From: Natronolimnohabitans sp. A-GB9
GTDB taxonomy: Archaea > Halobacteriota > Halobacteria > Halobacteriales > Natrialbaceae
Length of the DNA stretch: 61,599 nt
Reading direction: 5' to 3'
Assembly: GCF_030848565.1 (NCBI RefSeq)
Contig: NZ_JAVDDV010000019.1
Coordinates: 1 to 61,599 of the forward strand
Shown here: positions 41,010 through 50,065 of the stretch, one piece after another
How the letters are laid out: each line of letters begins with the position of its first letter
How positions within the stretch are numbered: position 1 is the stretch's first letter
The notes under the pieces: model-generated
The model's database searches: none
Seen by the model: the letters and a program-made list of their open reading frames with translations, nothing else
What the model was told of the DNA's origin: nothing
Position numbers and translations under genes: made by a program

Positions 41010-42704
41010 ATGCCCCATCGAGTGACCGACCGCCCACGGGTATCCGTCGGTGCTTTCGACGACACCGTTCGGGCCGTGGTCGTGGTCGTGACCGTGGCCG
41101 TGGTCGTCGTCACGCGTCACGGCCACGACCTCGTCGATGCGAACGAGCAGGTTTGCGGCTTCGGTCGCACTGGCGATCGCCCGGTCAGTGACCGCAAGCG
41201 GCTCGAGAATCCCGGCGTCGACGACGTCGCCGAGTTCAGCGGACTCGCCTTCGAGACGGATACCCGTCGCGTGATCGCCCTCGTGGTGTCTGGCGCGTAA
41301 CTCGACGACGGTGTCGATCGGGTCCAGCCCCGCCGACGTAGCGAGCGTTCGCGGGATCACCTCGAGGGCGTCGGCGAACGCCTCGACGGCGAGTTGTTCC
41401 CGATCGGAGACGGTCGTCGCGTACTCGCGGAGATCACTCGCGACTGCGATCGGCGTTGCACCGCCGCCGGGGACGACGACGCCGTCCTCGATCGCCCGCG
41501 ACAGGACGTGAAAACAGCCGTCGACGACGCGTTTCGTCTCGTCGGCCACCTGTTGGGTTCCCCCGCGGAGGAGCAACGACACCTGTTCGACGTCCGTCCC
41601 GCCGTCGACGATCGCCACGCTGGTCGCCCCGAGGTCGCGTCGCTCGACTCGGCGGGCGACGCCGGTGTCCGCCGCCGACAGATCGTCGATCGTACCGACC
41701 GGCGTCGCCCCCGTGGCCCGGCCGAGTTTCTCGAGTTCGTCCCGACGAGTCCGTTCGATCGCGAGCACACCGGCTTTCCCGAGGAGAGAGCGGACCGTCT
41801 CGTCGATCGACTGCTGGCAGAAGACGACGTCCGCCCCGGCGTCGACGATGCGATCGACGTGTCGTTCGTAGACCGCCCGTTCGTACTCCCGCAAGTCGTG
41901 GACGTCCGTCGGCGATTCGAGGCTGACCGCCCCCTGTCCGGTCGCCGTTTCGACCGTGAGCTGGTCGTCGACGAGCGCGACAGTCGCGTCTTCGTACGCG
42001 TCGGGGAGATCCGGCTCGAGCGGAACTGGTGTCGTCGACGAGGAGTCGATATCGATGACCAGTCCCTCGACGAGTTCCGAGTCGTAGTAGGAACTGCCCG
42101 GGATCGCCTTGCGCGTGATTCGTTTCAGGTCGACCGTTCCGTCACGTTCGATCGCCCGGACCGCATCGACCGTCTGCTCCGCTAGAAAGTCGCTTGCGGT
42201 TTGGTTCCACTTACCTGTAATCGCTGTGCGAGCGATCGTTCGAAGGCGGTCGCGATCGTACGGATCGACCGGGATCGCCCGTTCGTACAGGCGCTCCCGT
42301 GTTCGTTCGGCAGCGAGGGTGTACCCGCGTGCGATCGTCGTCCGATGAACTCCCGTCTCGAGGAGTGTCTCGGCCTCGGCAAGCAGTTCGCCCGTCAGGA
42401 CGATCGCCGACGTCGTTCCGTCACCGACTCGTGAGTCCTGGTGTGTCGCAACGTCGACGATCGCGCTGGCGGCGGGATGGCTAATGTCCATCCGATCGAC
42501 GATACTCGCCCCGTCGTTGGTGACGACGACGGTTCCATCCGAACTCACGAGCAGTTTGTCCAGTCCCTTCGGGCCGAGCGTCGTCTTGATCGCGTCCGAA
42601 AGCGCCCTCGCGGCGGCGACGTTGTCTTCCCAGACGTCGTCGCCATCGAGTCGGTGGACGTCGTCTTCGGTCGAGAGTGCGTGGATGTTGCTACCGACTG
42701 TCAT
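41007..42704 (-). CDS. Divergent thermosome (group II chaperonin) subunit
   Basis: A 565-aa CCT/thermosome subunit. ATP-site motifs are kept: ALSDAIKTTLGPKGLDKLLV, then VTNDGASIVDRMDI, SRVGDGTTSAIVLTGELL and VVPGGGATPIAVASDL. Other regions are diverged from the standard alpha and beta subunits. The C-terminus is rich in His and Asp (DDDHGHGHDHDHG, and SMGH at the end) in place of the Gly-Met tail typical of thermosomes. Haloarchaea commonly have three such genes, and this resembles the third, accessory type (inference). The start MTVGSNIHAL at 42704 is preferred. Longer in-frame starts add non-family sequence. Confidence 0.88.
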   Translation of the reverse strand: MTVGSNIHALSTEDDVHRLDGDDVWEDNVAAARALSDAIKTTLGPKGLDKLLVSSDGTVVVTNDGASIVDRMDISHPAASAIVDVATHQDSRVGDGTTSAIVLTGELLAEAETLLETGVHRTTIARGYTLAAERTRERLYERAIPVDPYDRDRLRTIARTAITGKWNQTASDFLAEQTVDAVRAIERDGTVDLKRITRKAIPGSSYYDSELVEGLVIDIDSSSTTPVPLEPDLPDAYEDATVALVDDQLTVETATGQGAVSLESPTDVHDLREYERAVYERHVDRIVDAGADVVFCQQSIDETVRSLLGKAGVLAIERTRRDELEKLGRATGATPVGTIDDLSAADTGVARRVERRDLGATSVAIVDGGTDVEQVSLLLRGGTQQVADETKRVVDGCFHVLSRAIEDGVVVPGGGATPIAVASDLREYATTVSDREQLAVEAFADALEVIPRTLATSAGLDPIDTVVELRARHHEGDHATGIRLEGESAELGDVVDAGILEPLAVTDRAIASATEAANLLVRIDEVVAVTRDDDHGHGHDHDHGPNGVVESTDGYPWAVGHSMGH

Positions 42705-42918
42705 GGGTGTTCGGATATGCCTCTCACCAAGTATCAGTAAAAAGGTGCTGTAGACTCTCAGAATACGTGTTAACGCGTTCGAACGGTCCGGATCTCCAAT
42801 CAGAAAGCGATAAACGGACGACACCTCGAGGCCGTGGCGATGTCGTCCGACGTCCGGTAACCGATCGCGTCCGGGTCGACCGAACAGCATAACTATCACT
42901 GCTTCGAGCGGCGATACG

Positions 42919-43857
42919 ATGGGAACTGATCGAGGCAAACGATCGGTATCTACCGACGATTCCAGCGAGATGACAGCACGTATCGGGATTCTAACGGACG
43001 ATTCGGCCCCCGAACTGACGGACGACGGACGCGCGATAGTGACGCGACTCGAGCGGCGAGGGTTCAGTGTCGAACCGATCGTCTGGACGGACGACGCCGT
43101 CGACTGGGACGAATACGATGCGATCGTGTTCCGATCGTGCTGGGACTATCACACGGCTCCCGAGCGTTTCCAGTCGCTGCTAGCGGCCCTCGAAGGCGCC
43201 GACACGGTCGTCTACAACCCCGTTTCGGTGATCGAGTGGAACGTCCACAAATCGTACCTCTTCGAACTCGAGGCGGCGGGGGTCCAGACCGTGCCGACAG
43301 TCCTTCTCGAACCGGGCGACGACCGAACCCTCGAGAGCGTCCTCCGTGATCGGGGCTGGGAAGACGCCGTCGTCAAACCGGCGATCGGGGCGAGTTCAAC
43401 AGGAGTGTGGCGCACGTCACTCGAGGCAATCTCACGCGGTGAGCAGCGACTCGAGGCCGAACGGTCGGACGACGTACTCGTCCAGCCGTTTCTCCCGGCG
43501 ATCCGTGACGGCGAACGGTCTATCGTGTTCGTCCGCGGTGAGTACAGCCACGCCTGGAACGACGTCCCGCAGGCAGACGAGTTCAGCGCGTTCGACGAGA
43601 CGGATCTCTCGTACGAACCCGACGACTCCGTCCGCGAAGCGGCGGCTGCCACACTCGAGACCGCATGCGAACTCGTCGGTGTCGGATCCGAAGAGTTGGC
43701 GTACGCCCGTGTCGATTACCTCGAGCGCAACGGCGAGTTCGTCCTGATGGAACTCGAGCTCATCGAACCGTATCTCGGCCTCGACCGGACGGAAAACGGG
43801 ATCGAACGGTTCGTCGAGGGAGTGACGACGCTCCTGGATCAGTCGAGCAGGCTATAG
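42919..43857 (+). CDS. ATP-grasp ligase-like protein
   Basis: A 312-aa protein resembling the RimK/DcsG-like ATP-grasp group. Segments are YDAIVFRSCWDYHTAPERF, SVIEWNVHKSYLFELEAAGV, EDAVVKPAIGASSTGVWRT (lysine and Gly-loop ATP contacts) and ARVDYLERNGEFVLMELELI (metal ligands). ATP-grasp enzymes join a carboxylate to an amine through an acyl phosphate. The substrate is unknown. A start at 42919 fits a leaderless transcript after an AT-rich stretch near 42888. MTARIGILTDDS at 42970 is the alternative. It is divergent from the thermosome gene. Confidence 0.85.
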   Translation: MGTDRGKRSVSTDDSSEMTARIGILTDDSAPELTDDGRAIVTRLERRGFSVEPIVWTDDAVDWDEYDAIVFRSCWDYHTAPERFQSLLAALEGADTVVYNPVSVIEWNVHKSYLFELEAAGVQTVPTVLLEPGDDRTLESVLRDRGWEDAVVKPAIGASSTGVWRTSLEAISRGEQRLEAERSDDVLVQPFLPAIRDGERSIVFVRGEYSHAWNDVPQADEFSAFDETDLSYEPDDSVREAAAATLETACELVGVGSEELAYARVDYLERNGEFVLMELELIEPYLGLDRTENGIERFVEGVTTLLDQSSRL

Positions 43858-43866
43858 TAACAACTG

Positions 43867-43967
43867 ATAGGGATTATCGTAGCCAACCGCAGAATCTAAC
43901 GCCCGTCTGTCGATGTCGTGTCACCGTTCGTCGGAGAGAAACTATGGACTCCTACGATAATCCCTAT
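43867..43967. repeat. Long inverted repeat element (101 bp)
   Basis: ATAGGGATTATCGTAG (43867-43882) and CTACGATAATCCCTAT (43952-43967) are perfect inverse 16-mers separated by 69 nt. The ends differ from families A to C. It begins just after the ATP-grasp stop codon. Confidence 0.7.
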
Positions 43968-43978
43968 GAAACGACTTA

Positions 43979-44050
43979 TCCGGTCTCCTGTCGTCACTGC
44001 CCGCCGATCGCCAGACGGTGTCGGCGGGACAGCGGGACGGCAGTCCGTAT
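43979..44050. repeat. Family B repeat, shortened copy (about 72 bp)
   Basis: TCGGTCTCCTGTCGTCACTG on the left and GGCAGTCCGTAT on the right, with GCCGATCGCC and an incomplete inner arm. The rest of 43858-44450 carries no gene that I can support. Confidence 0.65.
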
Positions 44051-44103
44051 TCACACCGATCGCACGGCACACGGCGCACGTCGGTCCCCGCCCGCCAGTT
44101 CGT

Positions 44104-44129
44104 GGGGCTCGCTCCGGTGGTCGCATCGA
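44104..44129. repeat. 26-bp repeat D, copy 2
   Basis: GGGGCTCGCTCCGGTGGTCG followed by CATCGA, one change from the copy at 25795-25820. Confidence 0.55.
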
Positions 44130-44450
44130 ACCACCACAGCGGTGTGACGAGAATAGAACGATCGTACCGTATAATAGAAATTATTAACTCCAACCCCCCT
44201 ATTGTTAATCAAGATGTCTGAGGGTTCGCGAGACGGTACTCGTGAGAAAGCGGAGCGGATTCGGAGGGTTTACAATATTGTTTTCACTAACTCAATCTGA
44301 GTTTCACGAAACGATGATCGCACACACAAGAGACTCCCCATCCCGGGCACGGAGTTCCAAACCGGTGCTTGCACCAGTGCAGCGATCTTCGGCCACGACT
44401 GGGAACGCCAGTCACTCGAGACGGGACGAGTCGGGCGTCGAAATCGACCG

Positions 44451-45398
44451 ATGAAAGCGGTACGCGCCGGGTTGCGACGATTGGGATCGATGTCGATAGT
44501 CATGGCTGGCGTGTCGCTTCTCACCTACGGTCTCGTTTTCGTGACACCCGGCGATCCCGCGTACACGATTCTCCACGAGCGGCGTGGAAGTCCGCCGTCG
44601 GATGCCGAAGTCGCTGCGTTCCGTGCCGAACACGGCCTCGACGAACCGTTCGTCTCACAGTATCTCTCGTGGCTCTCCGGCGTCCTCCGTGGCGACCTCG
44701 GGACGTCGTACTTCCGTTCGGAATCGGTCAGCACGCTACTGCTCCAGTATCTCCCGAACACGCTCGAGCTCGCGGTCGCAGCGATGATCGTTTCGCTGGC
44801 GCTTGCCGTTCCAGTGGGTGTGGTGAGTGCCGTCCACCGGGACACCTGGATCGACCGGACGAGCCAGATCGCCGCGTTGCTCGGCGTCTCGATGCCGAAC
44901 TTCTGGCTCGGCTATCTGTTGATCCTCGTCGTGTCGCTTCAGCTCGGACTCACCCCGACCTCGGGCTCGGGAACGCTCTCACATCTCGTGTTGCCGGCGA
45001 TCACGCTGGGGACCGGCCTGGCAGCGATCGTTACCCGGCTCGTCCGGACCTCGATGCTCGAGGTCTTAGAGGCCGAGTACGTAGACACCGCCCGCTCGAA
45101 AGGCGTCCGTGAGCGGCTCGTGGTGTACAAACACGCCCTGCGAAACGCCTTGATTCCGGTCGTGACGATCGTCGGTCTCCAGTTTGGCTTCGTCCTGAGT
45201 GGTGCGGTGGTTGTGGAAGTCGTCTTCCAGCGGCCCGGACTCGGTACCCTGCTGGTGGACGCCGTCTTCGCCCGTGACTACCCGGTCGTGCAGGGAGTCG
45301 TGCTCGTGACGGCCGTCGCGTTCGTGATCACGAACCAGCTGGTCGATCTGGCCTACGTCGCCCTCGACCCACGGATCGAACGGGGTGAGCGCGCGTGA
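44451..45398 (+). CDS. Peptide/nickel-type ABC permease 1 (DppB/NikB-like)
   Basis: A 315-aa membrane protein with about six hydrophobic segments. The first permease of the Dpp/Opp/Nik family starts near LLTYGLVFVTPGDPAYTIL and has the cytoplasmic loop YVDTARSKGVRERLVVYKHA followed by LRNALIPVVTIVG. It moves peptides, nickel or similar solutes. It overlaps the next permease by 4 nt. First of four genes in an operon. Substrate is unassigned. Confidence 0.92.
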   Translation: MKAVRAGLRRLGSMSIVMAGVSLLTYGLVFVTPGDPAYTILHERRGSPPSDAEVAAFRAEHGLDEPFVSQYLSWLSGVLRGDLGTSYFRSESVSTLLLQYLPNTLELAVAAMIVSLALAVPVGVVSAVHRDTWIDRTSQIAALLGVSMPNFWLGYLLILVVSLQLGLTPTSGSGTLSHLVLPAITLGTGLAAIVTRLVRTSMLEVLEAEYVDTARSKGVRERLVVYKHALRNALIPVVTIVGLQFGFVLSGAVVVEVVFQRPGLGTLLVDAVFARDYPVVQGVVLVTAVAFVITNQLVDLAYVALDPRIERGERA

Positions 45399-46321
45399 GC
45401 GAGCGCCACGCTGACGAACACACGTGGCGGTCACCGGACGCCGTCCTCGAATGGCTTCGCGAGCGAACCCGTTCACAGTTCGCGTGGTCGCTCCGGACGA
45501 ACCCGGGGGTTCGATTCGGCGGGACGCTCGTCTGCCTGCTCGCCGTCGTCGCCGTCTTCGGGCCACTCCTCTCCCCGTACGATCCGACGGCACAGGCCCT
45601 CGAGGCCCGCCTCGAGGCCCCCTCGCTCGCTCACCCGCTCGGGACCGACGCGCTCGGGCGTGACGTGGCGACCCGGATCGTCCACGGTGCGCGGGTCTCG
45701 CTCGCGCTGGCGGTCGCCGCGACCGCCGTCCGCGTCGTCATCGGGACGACGATCGGACTGGTCGCGGGCTATCTCGGCGGACTCGTCGACGCCGCGTTGA
45801 TGCGGCTGGTCGACATTCAACTGGCGTTCCCGGGTCTCGTGCTCGCGCTCGTGATCGCAGGCGTGCTCGGGCCGAGCCTTCGGAACGTGATGATCGCGCT
45901 CTCGGTCGTCGGCTGGGCCTCTTACGCACGTGTCGTGCGGGGGAACGTCCTCGAGGTGAAAGACCGGCCGTTCGTCGAGGCCGCCCGCCTCTATGGCACG
46001 CCACGACGGCGGATCGCCCGGCGGCACCTGTTGCCGAACGTGATAAACCCCGTCGTCGTGCTGGCGACGATGAACCTCGGGACGATCGTGCTCACCGCCG
46101 CCGGACTCTCCTTTCTCGGACTGGGTGCACAGCCACCCACGCCCGAGTGGGGGACGATGATCGCGGGCGGGCGCGAGTACTTGCGCTCGGCCCCGTGGCT
46201 CGTCACCGCGCCGGGGATCGCCATCATGGCGACCGTGATCGGCTTCAACGTCCTCGGCGACGGCCTGCGGGACGTCCTGGATCCCGACCACCTCGAGGAA
46301 CGAGAACGGAGGCGATCCTGA
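45395..46321 (+). CDS. Peptide/nickel-type ABC permease 2 (DppC/NikC-like)
   Basis: A 308-aa membrane protein. The loop EAARLYGTPRRRIARRHLLP and the SFLGLGAQPPTPEWGTMIAG segment are hallmarks of the DppC/OppC group. The N-terminus has the GPLLSPYDPTAQALEARLEA type extracellular stretch. The start overlaps the first permease by 4 nt, and the stop is 0 nt from the ATPase start, showing one coupled transcript. Confidence 0.92.
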   Translation: MSERHADEHTWRSPDAVLEWLRERTRSQFAWSLRTNPGVRFGGTLVCLLAVVAVFGPLLSPYDPTAQALEARLEAPSLAHPLGTDALGRDVATRIVHGARVSLALAVAATAVRVVIGTTIGLVAGYLGGLVDAALMRLVDIQLAFPGLVLALVIAGVLGPSLRNVMIALSVVGWASYARVVRGNVLEVKDRPFVEAARLYGTPRRRIARRHLLPNVINPVVVLATMNLGTIVLTAAGLSFLGLGAQPPTPEWGTMIAGGREYLRSAPWLVTAPGIAIMATVIGFNVLGDGLRDVLDPDHLEERERRRS

Positions 46322-48487
46322 ATGCGTCTGGACGTCTCCGACCTCCACGTCCGGTTTCGAACCCGTTCGGGAGCCGTCCACGCGGTCAACGGGGCCTCCT
46401 TTGCGGTCGATTCGGGCGAGATCGTCGGGCTGGTCGGCGAAAGCGGCTGTGGCAAGTCCGTCACGGCCCGCTCGATCGTCCGCCTCGAGGACCCGGGCGA
46501 GATCACAGGCGGCAGTATCGAGTTCGGTGGGACGGACCTGACGGGTGCCGACGACCGGACGCTCCGACGGCTTCGCGGGCGCGAACTCGCGATGGTGTTC
46601 CAGGACCCCGAGACGACGCTCAACCCGACCTACACCGTCGGCGAACAGATCGCCGAGGCCCTGCGGGTCCGTCGCGATCCCGACGATCAGCCGTTCCTCC
46701 GAGAACTGTTCGCCGGCGTGCGCTCGCGGGTTGGTTCGAAGCGGACCCGAAAACGAGTTCTCGAGTTGCTCGGCGAGGTCGGTATCCCCCGGCCCGAAGA
46801 CCGAATCGACGACTATCCCCACCAGTTCAGCGGCGGCATGCGCCAGCGGGTGATGCTCGCGATCGCACTCGCCCGCCGCCCCTCACTGCTCATTGCCGAC
46901 GAGCCGACGACGGCACTCGATACGACCACGCAGGCGGCGATCTTGGAGCGACTCGCAACGCTCAACGACGAGTACGGGATGGGGCTCTTGCTTATCAGCC
47001 ACGACCTGGGCGTCGTCTCCCAGCTGTGTGACCGGATCGTCGTCATGTACGACGGGGTCGTCGTCGAGTCCGGGCCGACTCGAGAACTGCTCTCGAGTCC
47101 CGCCCACCCCTACACGAAGGCGTTGCTCGGCTGTCTCCCCGGCCGATCCGAACCGGGCGAGACCCTGCCGACGGTCGGCGGGAGCCCACCTGACGGCTCC
47201 CCGCCGCCGGCCGGCTGCGTCTTCGTCGACCGGTGTCCGTTCGCCCGCAAGGACTGTCGGGAGGACAGCCAGCCGACCCTCAACCTCGAGGACGGTCGAA
47301 CCGTTCGCTGTGACGTGTCCGACGCACGGGAGGCCGACCTCGAGACCATGCGTGTGGCCACGGCTGCCGACCCGATCGACGGTCCGGGTCCGGATCTGAA
47401 TCCGGGAGATCGCGGACGGACGGCGGCCGTGGCGGTCGACGGCGGCGTCGAGACCGACTCGCCGACGGACTCCACGGCCGACCCGTCAGGAAGCGCCGTC
47501 GACAACCCCATCCTCGAACTCGAGGGCGTCACGAAGTCCTTCCGGACCACCGACGCGCTGGTCGACCGACTCCTCGGGACGGCCGAGCGACTGACCGCGG
47601 TCGACGACGTCAGCCTCGAGCTCCGGGCCGGCGAGACGCTGGGGCTGGTCGGCGAATCGGGCTGTGGAAAGTCGACGCTCGCCCGCGTGATCGCCGGCCT
47701 TGAGTCGCCGACGGCGGGCACGGTCAGGCTCGACGGCGAACCCGTCGACGACGTCGACTCGAGACGGGACGACCAGCTCGCGGACGTCGGCGTCGTCTTC
47801 CAGAACCCGGGGACGAGTCTCAATCCGAAGCGAACGGTCGGGGAGTCACTTGCCGAGCCGCTCCTCGAGGCCGGCTGGGGGGAGCGCCGTCGAGACGAGC
47901 GGGTCGAAGAGCTACTCTCGCTGGTCGAACTCTCACCGGAGTACGCCGGTCGGTACCCTCGCCAGCTCTCGGGTGGACAGCTCCAGCGGGTGGCGATCGC
48001 CCGTGCGCTGGCCGTCGAACCCGCCGTCCTGGTGCTCGACGAGCCGACGGCCGCCCTGGACGTCTCGGTCCAGGCGACCGTTCTCAACCTGCTCGAGCGA
48101 CTCCAGAGACAACTCGATCTGGCGTACCTGTTCGTCTCCCACGACCTCGAGGTCGTCCGTCATGTCGCGGACCGCGTCGCGACGATGTACCTGGGGCGAC
48201 TGCTGGAGGTCGGCCCGGCGAGCCAGGTCCTCTCGGAGCCGGCCCATCCCTACACGGCGGCGTTGCTCGAGGCGATTCCGGACAGCGAGGCGACGGCCGG
48301 CGGAGCCGGGCTGGCGGGCGAGCCACCGAGCCCAACCGATCCGCCGTCGGGCTGTGCGTTCCATCCGCGGTGTCCGATGGCCGACGACGACTGCGCGACG
48401 GTCGAACCGACCTGGGAGACCGTCGGGGACGCCAGCTCTCGGTGTCACTACGCGGACGAACGTGCTGACGAACACGACGAGAACTAA
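46322..48487 (+). CDS. Fused DppD-DppF-type ABC ATPase
   Basis: A 721-aa protein holding two full ATPase domains. The first has Walker A VGESGCGKSVTARSIV and signature FSGGMRQRVMLAIALARRPS, with ADEPTTALDT. The second, after an acidic linker near residues 350-400, has VGESGCGKSTLARVIAG, LSGGQLQRVAIARALAVEPA and LDEPTAALDV. Each ends with the Cys-rich oligopeptide-type motif (CVFVDRCPFARKDCRE and CAFHPRCPMADDDCAT). Most relatives encode two proteins, so the fusion fixes a 1:1 ratio. It directly follows the permeases. Confidence 0.93.
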   Translation: MRLDVSDLHVRFRTRSGAVHAVNGASFAVDSGEIVGLVGESGCGKSVTARSIVRLEDPGEITGGSIEFGGTDLTGADDRTLRRLRGRELAMVFQDPETTLNPTYTVGEQIAEALRVRRDPDDQPFLRELFAGVRSRVGSKRTRKRVLELLGEVGIPRPEDRIDDYPHQFSGGMRQRVMLAIALARRPSLLIADEPTTALDTTTQAAILERLATLNDEYGMGLLLISHDLGVVSQLCDRIVVMYDGVVVESGPTRELLSSPAHPYTKALLGCLPGRSEPGETLPTVGGSPPDGSPPPAGCVFVDRCPFARKDCREDSQPTLNLEDGRTVRCDVSDAREADLETMRVATAADPIDGPGPDLNPGDRGRTAAVAVDGGVETDSPTDSTADPSGSAVDNPILELEGVTKSFRTTDALVDRLLGTAERLTAVDDVSLELRAGETLGLVGESGCGKSTLARVIAGLESPTAGTVRLDGEPVDDVDSRRDDQLADVGVVFQNPGTSLNPKRTVGESLAEPLLEAGWGERRRDERVEELLSLVELSPEYAGRYPRQLSGGQLQRVAIARALAVEPAVLVLDEPTAALDVSVQATVLNLLERLQRQLDLAYLFVSHDLEVVRHVADRVATMYLGRLLEVGPASQVLSEPAHPYTAALLEAIPDSEATAGGAGLAGEPPSPTDPPSGCAFHPRCPMADDDCATVEPTWETVGDASSRCHYADERADEHDEN

Positions 48488-48500
48488 TCGATACTCAAAC

Positions 48501-50033
48501 ATGCCGGAAAAACACGTCACGATGGATCGACGCACCGCACTGAAAACCACCCTCGGCGCTGGCACGCTCGCGCTCGCGGGCTGTCTCGCCGGCGACGACG
48601 ACACCGACTTCCGCATCGGCTCGCCGTGGGACGTCGGCCGGGATCCCCTCGAGGATGGCTCCCCGCTCAGGCGACTCGGCATTACCGAGGCCCTCGTGAG
48701 CGTCGACTACGACGCCGAACCGGCCCCCGGGCTGGCGACCGACTGGGAGCGCGTCGAGAACACTCGCTGGGAGTTCTCGTTGCGCGACGACGTCGTCTTC
48801 CACGACGGCGAGGAACTCACCGCAGACGTCGTCGTCGACTCCCTCGAGCGTACCGTCGAGTCGGAAGCGTTCGCCGGGGTGCCGATCACGGCCATCGAGG
48901 CCGTCGACGACTCGACGGTCGCCGTCGAGACCGACACGCCGTTTTCCCCGCTTCCGGCCCACCTCTCCCGTAACGATGCGGTTATCCTGAGCCCCGGCTC
49001 GTTCGAGGACGGCGAACTCGTCGAGCCGATCAGTACCGGCCCGTTCGTCTTCGAGTCGGTACAGCCGGGTACGGAACTCCGTGCGATCCGCAACGACGAC
49101 TACTACGGCGAGGTTCCCACGATCGAGTCCGTCCGCTACGAGGTCGTCGAGGACGACCAGACCCGCCGGATGAAACTCGAGAACAGCGAACTCGAGATGG
49201 CCCGTATCCTGCCCCAGGAGACCGTAAGCGACCTCGAGGAAACGGACGGGATCGACGTCTACACGCCGGAGATTCCCCGGATCAGATTCCTGACCTTCGA
49301 CACACAGTCCGAGCCATTCGACGACGAGCGGGTTCGGCGGGCGGTGAGCTACGCCGTCGACCGGGAGACGCTCACCGAGTCGGTCCTCGAGGGCGTCGAC
49401 GACCCCGCCGTCGGTCCCATCTCTCCGGAGATGACCGACTGGGCCGACCCCGACCTCGAGGAATCGCTGTACGATCCCGACCGGGCCCGCCAGTTGCTCG
49501 ACGAGGCCGGCTGGACGACCGGTTCTGAGGAGGTCCGGACCCGCGACGGCGAGGATTTCGAGATCGAGGTCGTCGCCTTCGACGCGCGGAGCCTCCCGAT
49601 GATCGCCAAGGTGCTCCAGGGACAACTCGCCGACGTCGGAATCGACCTCGAGATCACCGTCGTCGAGTACGGCACGATGCTCGATCAGGTCTCCCAGGAC
49701 TCCTTCGACGCTTACCTCACCTCCTGGGGAACGCTGTGGTATCCCGACCCCGACAGACTCGCCGACATGTTCCACTCCGACGGCGACCTCCACCACGGCT
49801 ACGAGAACGAGGAGGTCGACGCCTTACTCGAGGAGGCCCGCGAACTCGACGACCGCGAAAAACGACGGGAGCGCTATCACGAGGTCCAGTCGATCGTCGT
49901 GGAGGACGCTCCGATCTCCGTACTGACGGGGTATACGAACGTCATCGCGACGGCAGCCGAGGTCGACGGCTACGAGCCACACCCGACCGAGATCACGTAC
50001 GGGCTCGAGACGGTCGATCTCGAGGGCGAATAA
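48501..50033 (+). CDS. Peptide/nickel-type ABC substrate-binding lipoprotein
   Basis: A 510-aa binding protein. The N-terminus is a Tat lipoprotein signal (MDRRTALKTTLGAGTLALAG with the Cys lipobox AGC), so it is surface-anchored. The mature part shows SBP_bac_5 features: ALVSVDYDAEPAPGLATDWE, then WEFSLRDDVVFHDGEELTAD and later PEEV-like TSWGTLWYPDPDRLADMFH. I start at MPEKHVTMDRR at 48501 (13 nt after the ATPase stop). MDRRTALK at 48522 is also possible. Ligand could be a peptide or nickel chelate. Last gene of the operon. Confidence 0.9.
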   Translation: MPEKHVTMDRRTALKTTLGAGTLALAGCLAGDDDTDFRIGSPWDVGRDPLEDGSPLRRLGITEALVSVDYDAEPAPGLATDWERVENTRWEFSLRDDVVFHDGEELTADVVVDSLERTVESEAFAGVPITAIEAVDDSTVAVETDTPFSPLPAHLSRNDAVILSPGSFEDGELVEPISTGPFVFESVQPGTELRAIRNDDYYGEVPTIESVRYEVVEDDQTRRMKLENSELEMARILPQETVSDLEETDGIDVYTPEIPRIRFLTFDTQSEPFDDERVRRAVSYAVDRETLTESVLEGVDDPAVGPISPEMTDWADPDLEESLYDPDRARQLLDEAGWTTGSEEVRTRDGEDFEIEVVAFDARSLPMIAKVLQGQLADVGIDLEITVVEYGTMLDQVSQDSFDAYLTSWGTLWYPDPDRLADMFHSDGDLHHGYENEEVDALLEEARELDDREKRRERYHEVQSIVVEDAPISVLTGYTNVIATAAEVDGYEPHPTEITYGLETVDLEGE

Positions 50034-50065
50034 GGGACGGCAGCCGGTGCCAACGGTACCGACCG

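Noticed and set aside
44243-44450. Short open frames before the ABC importer
   Set aside because: No ribosome-binding site, family motif or coupling. The area appears to be promoter and repeat DNA.
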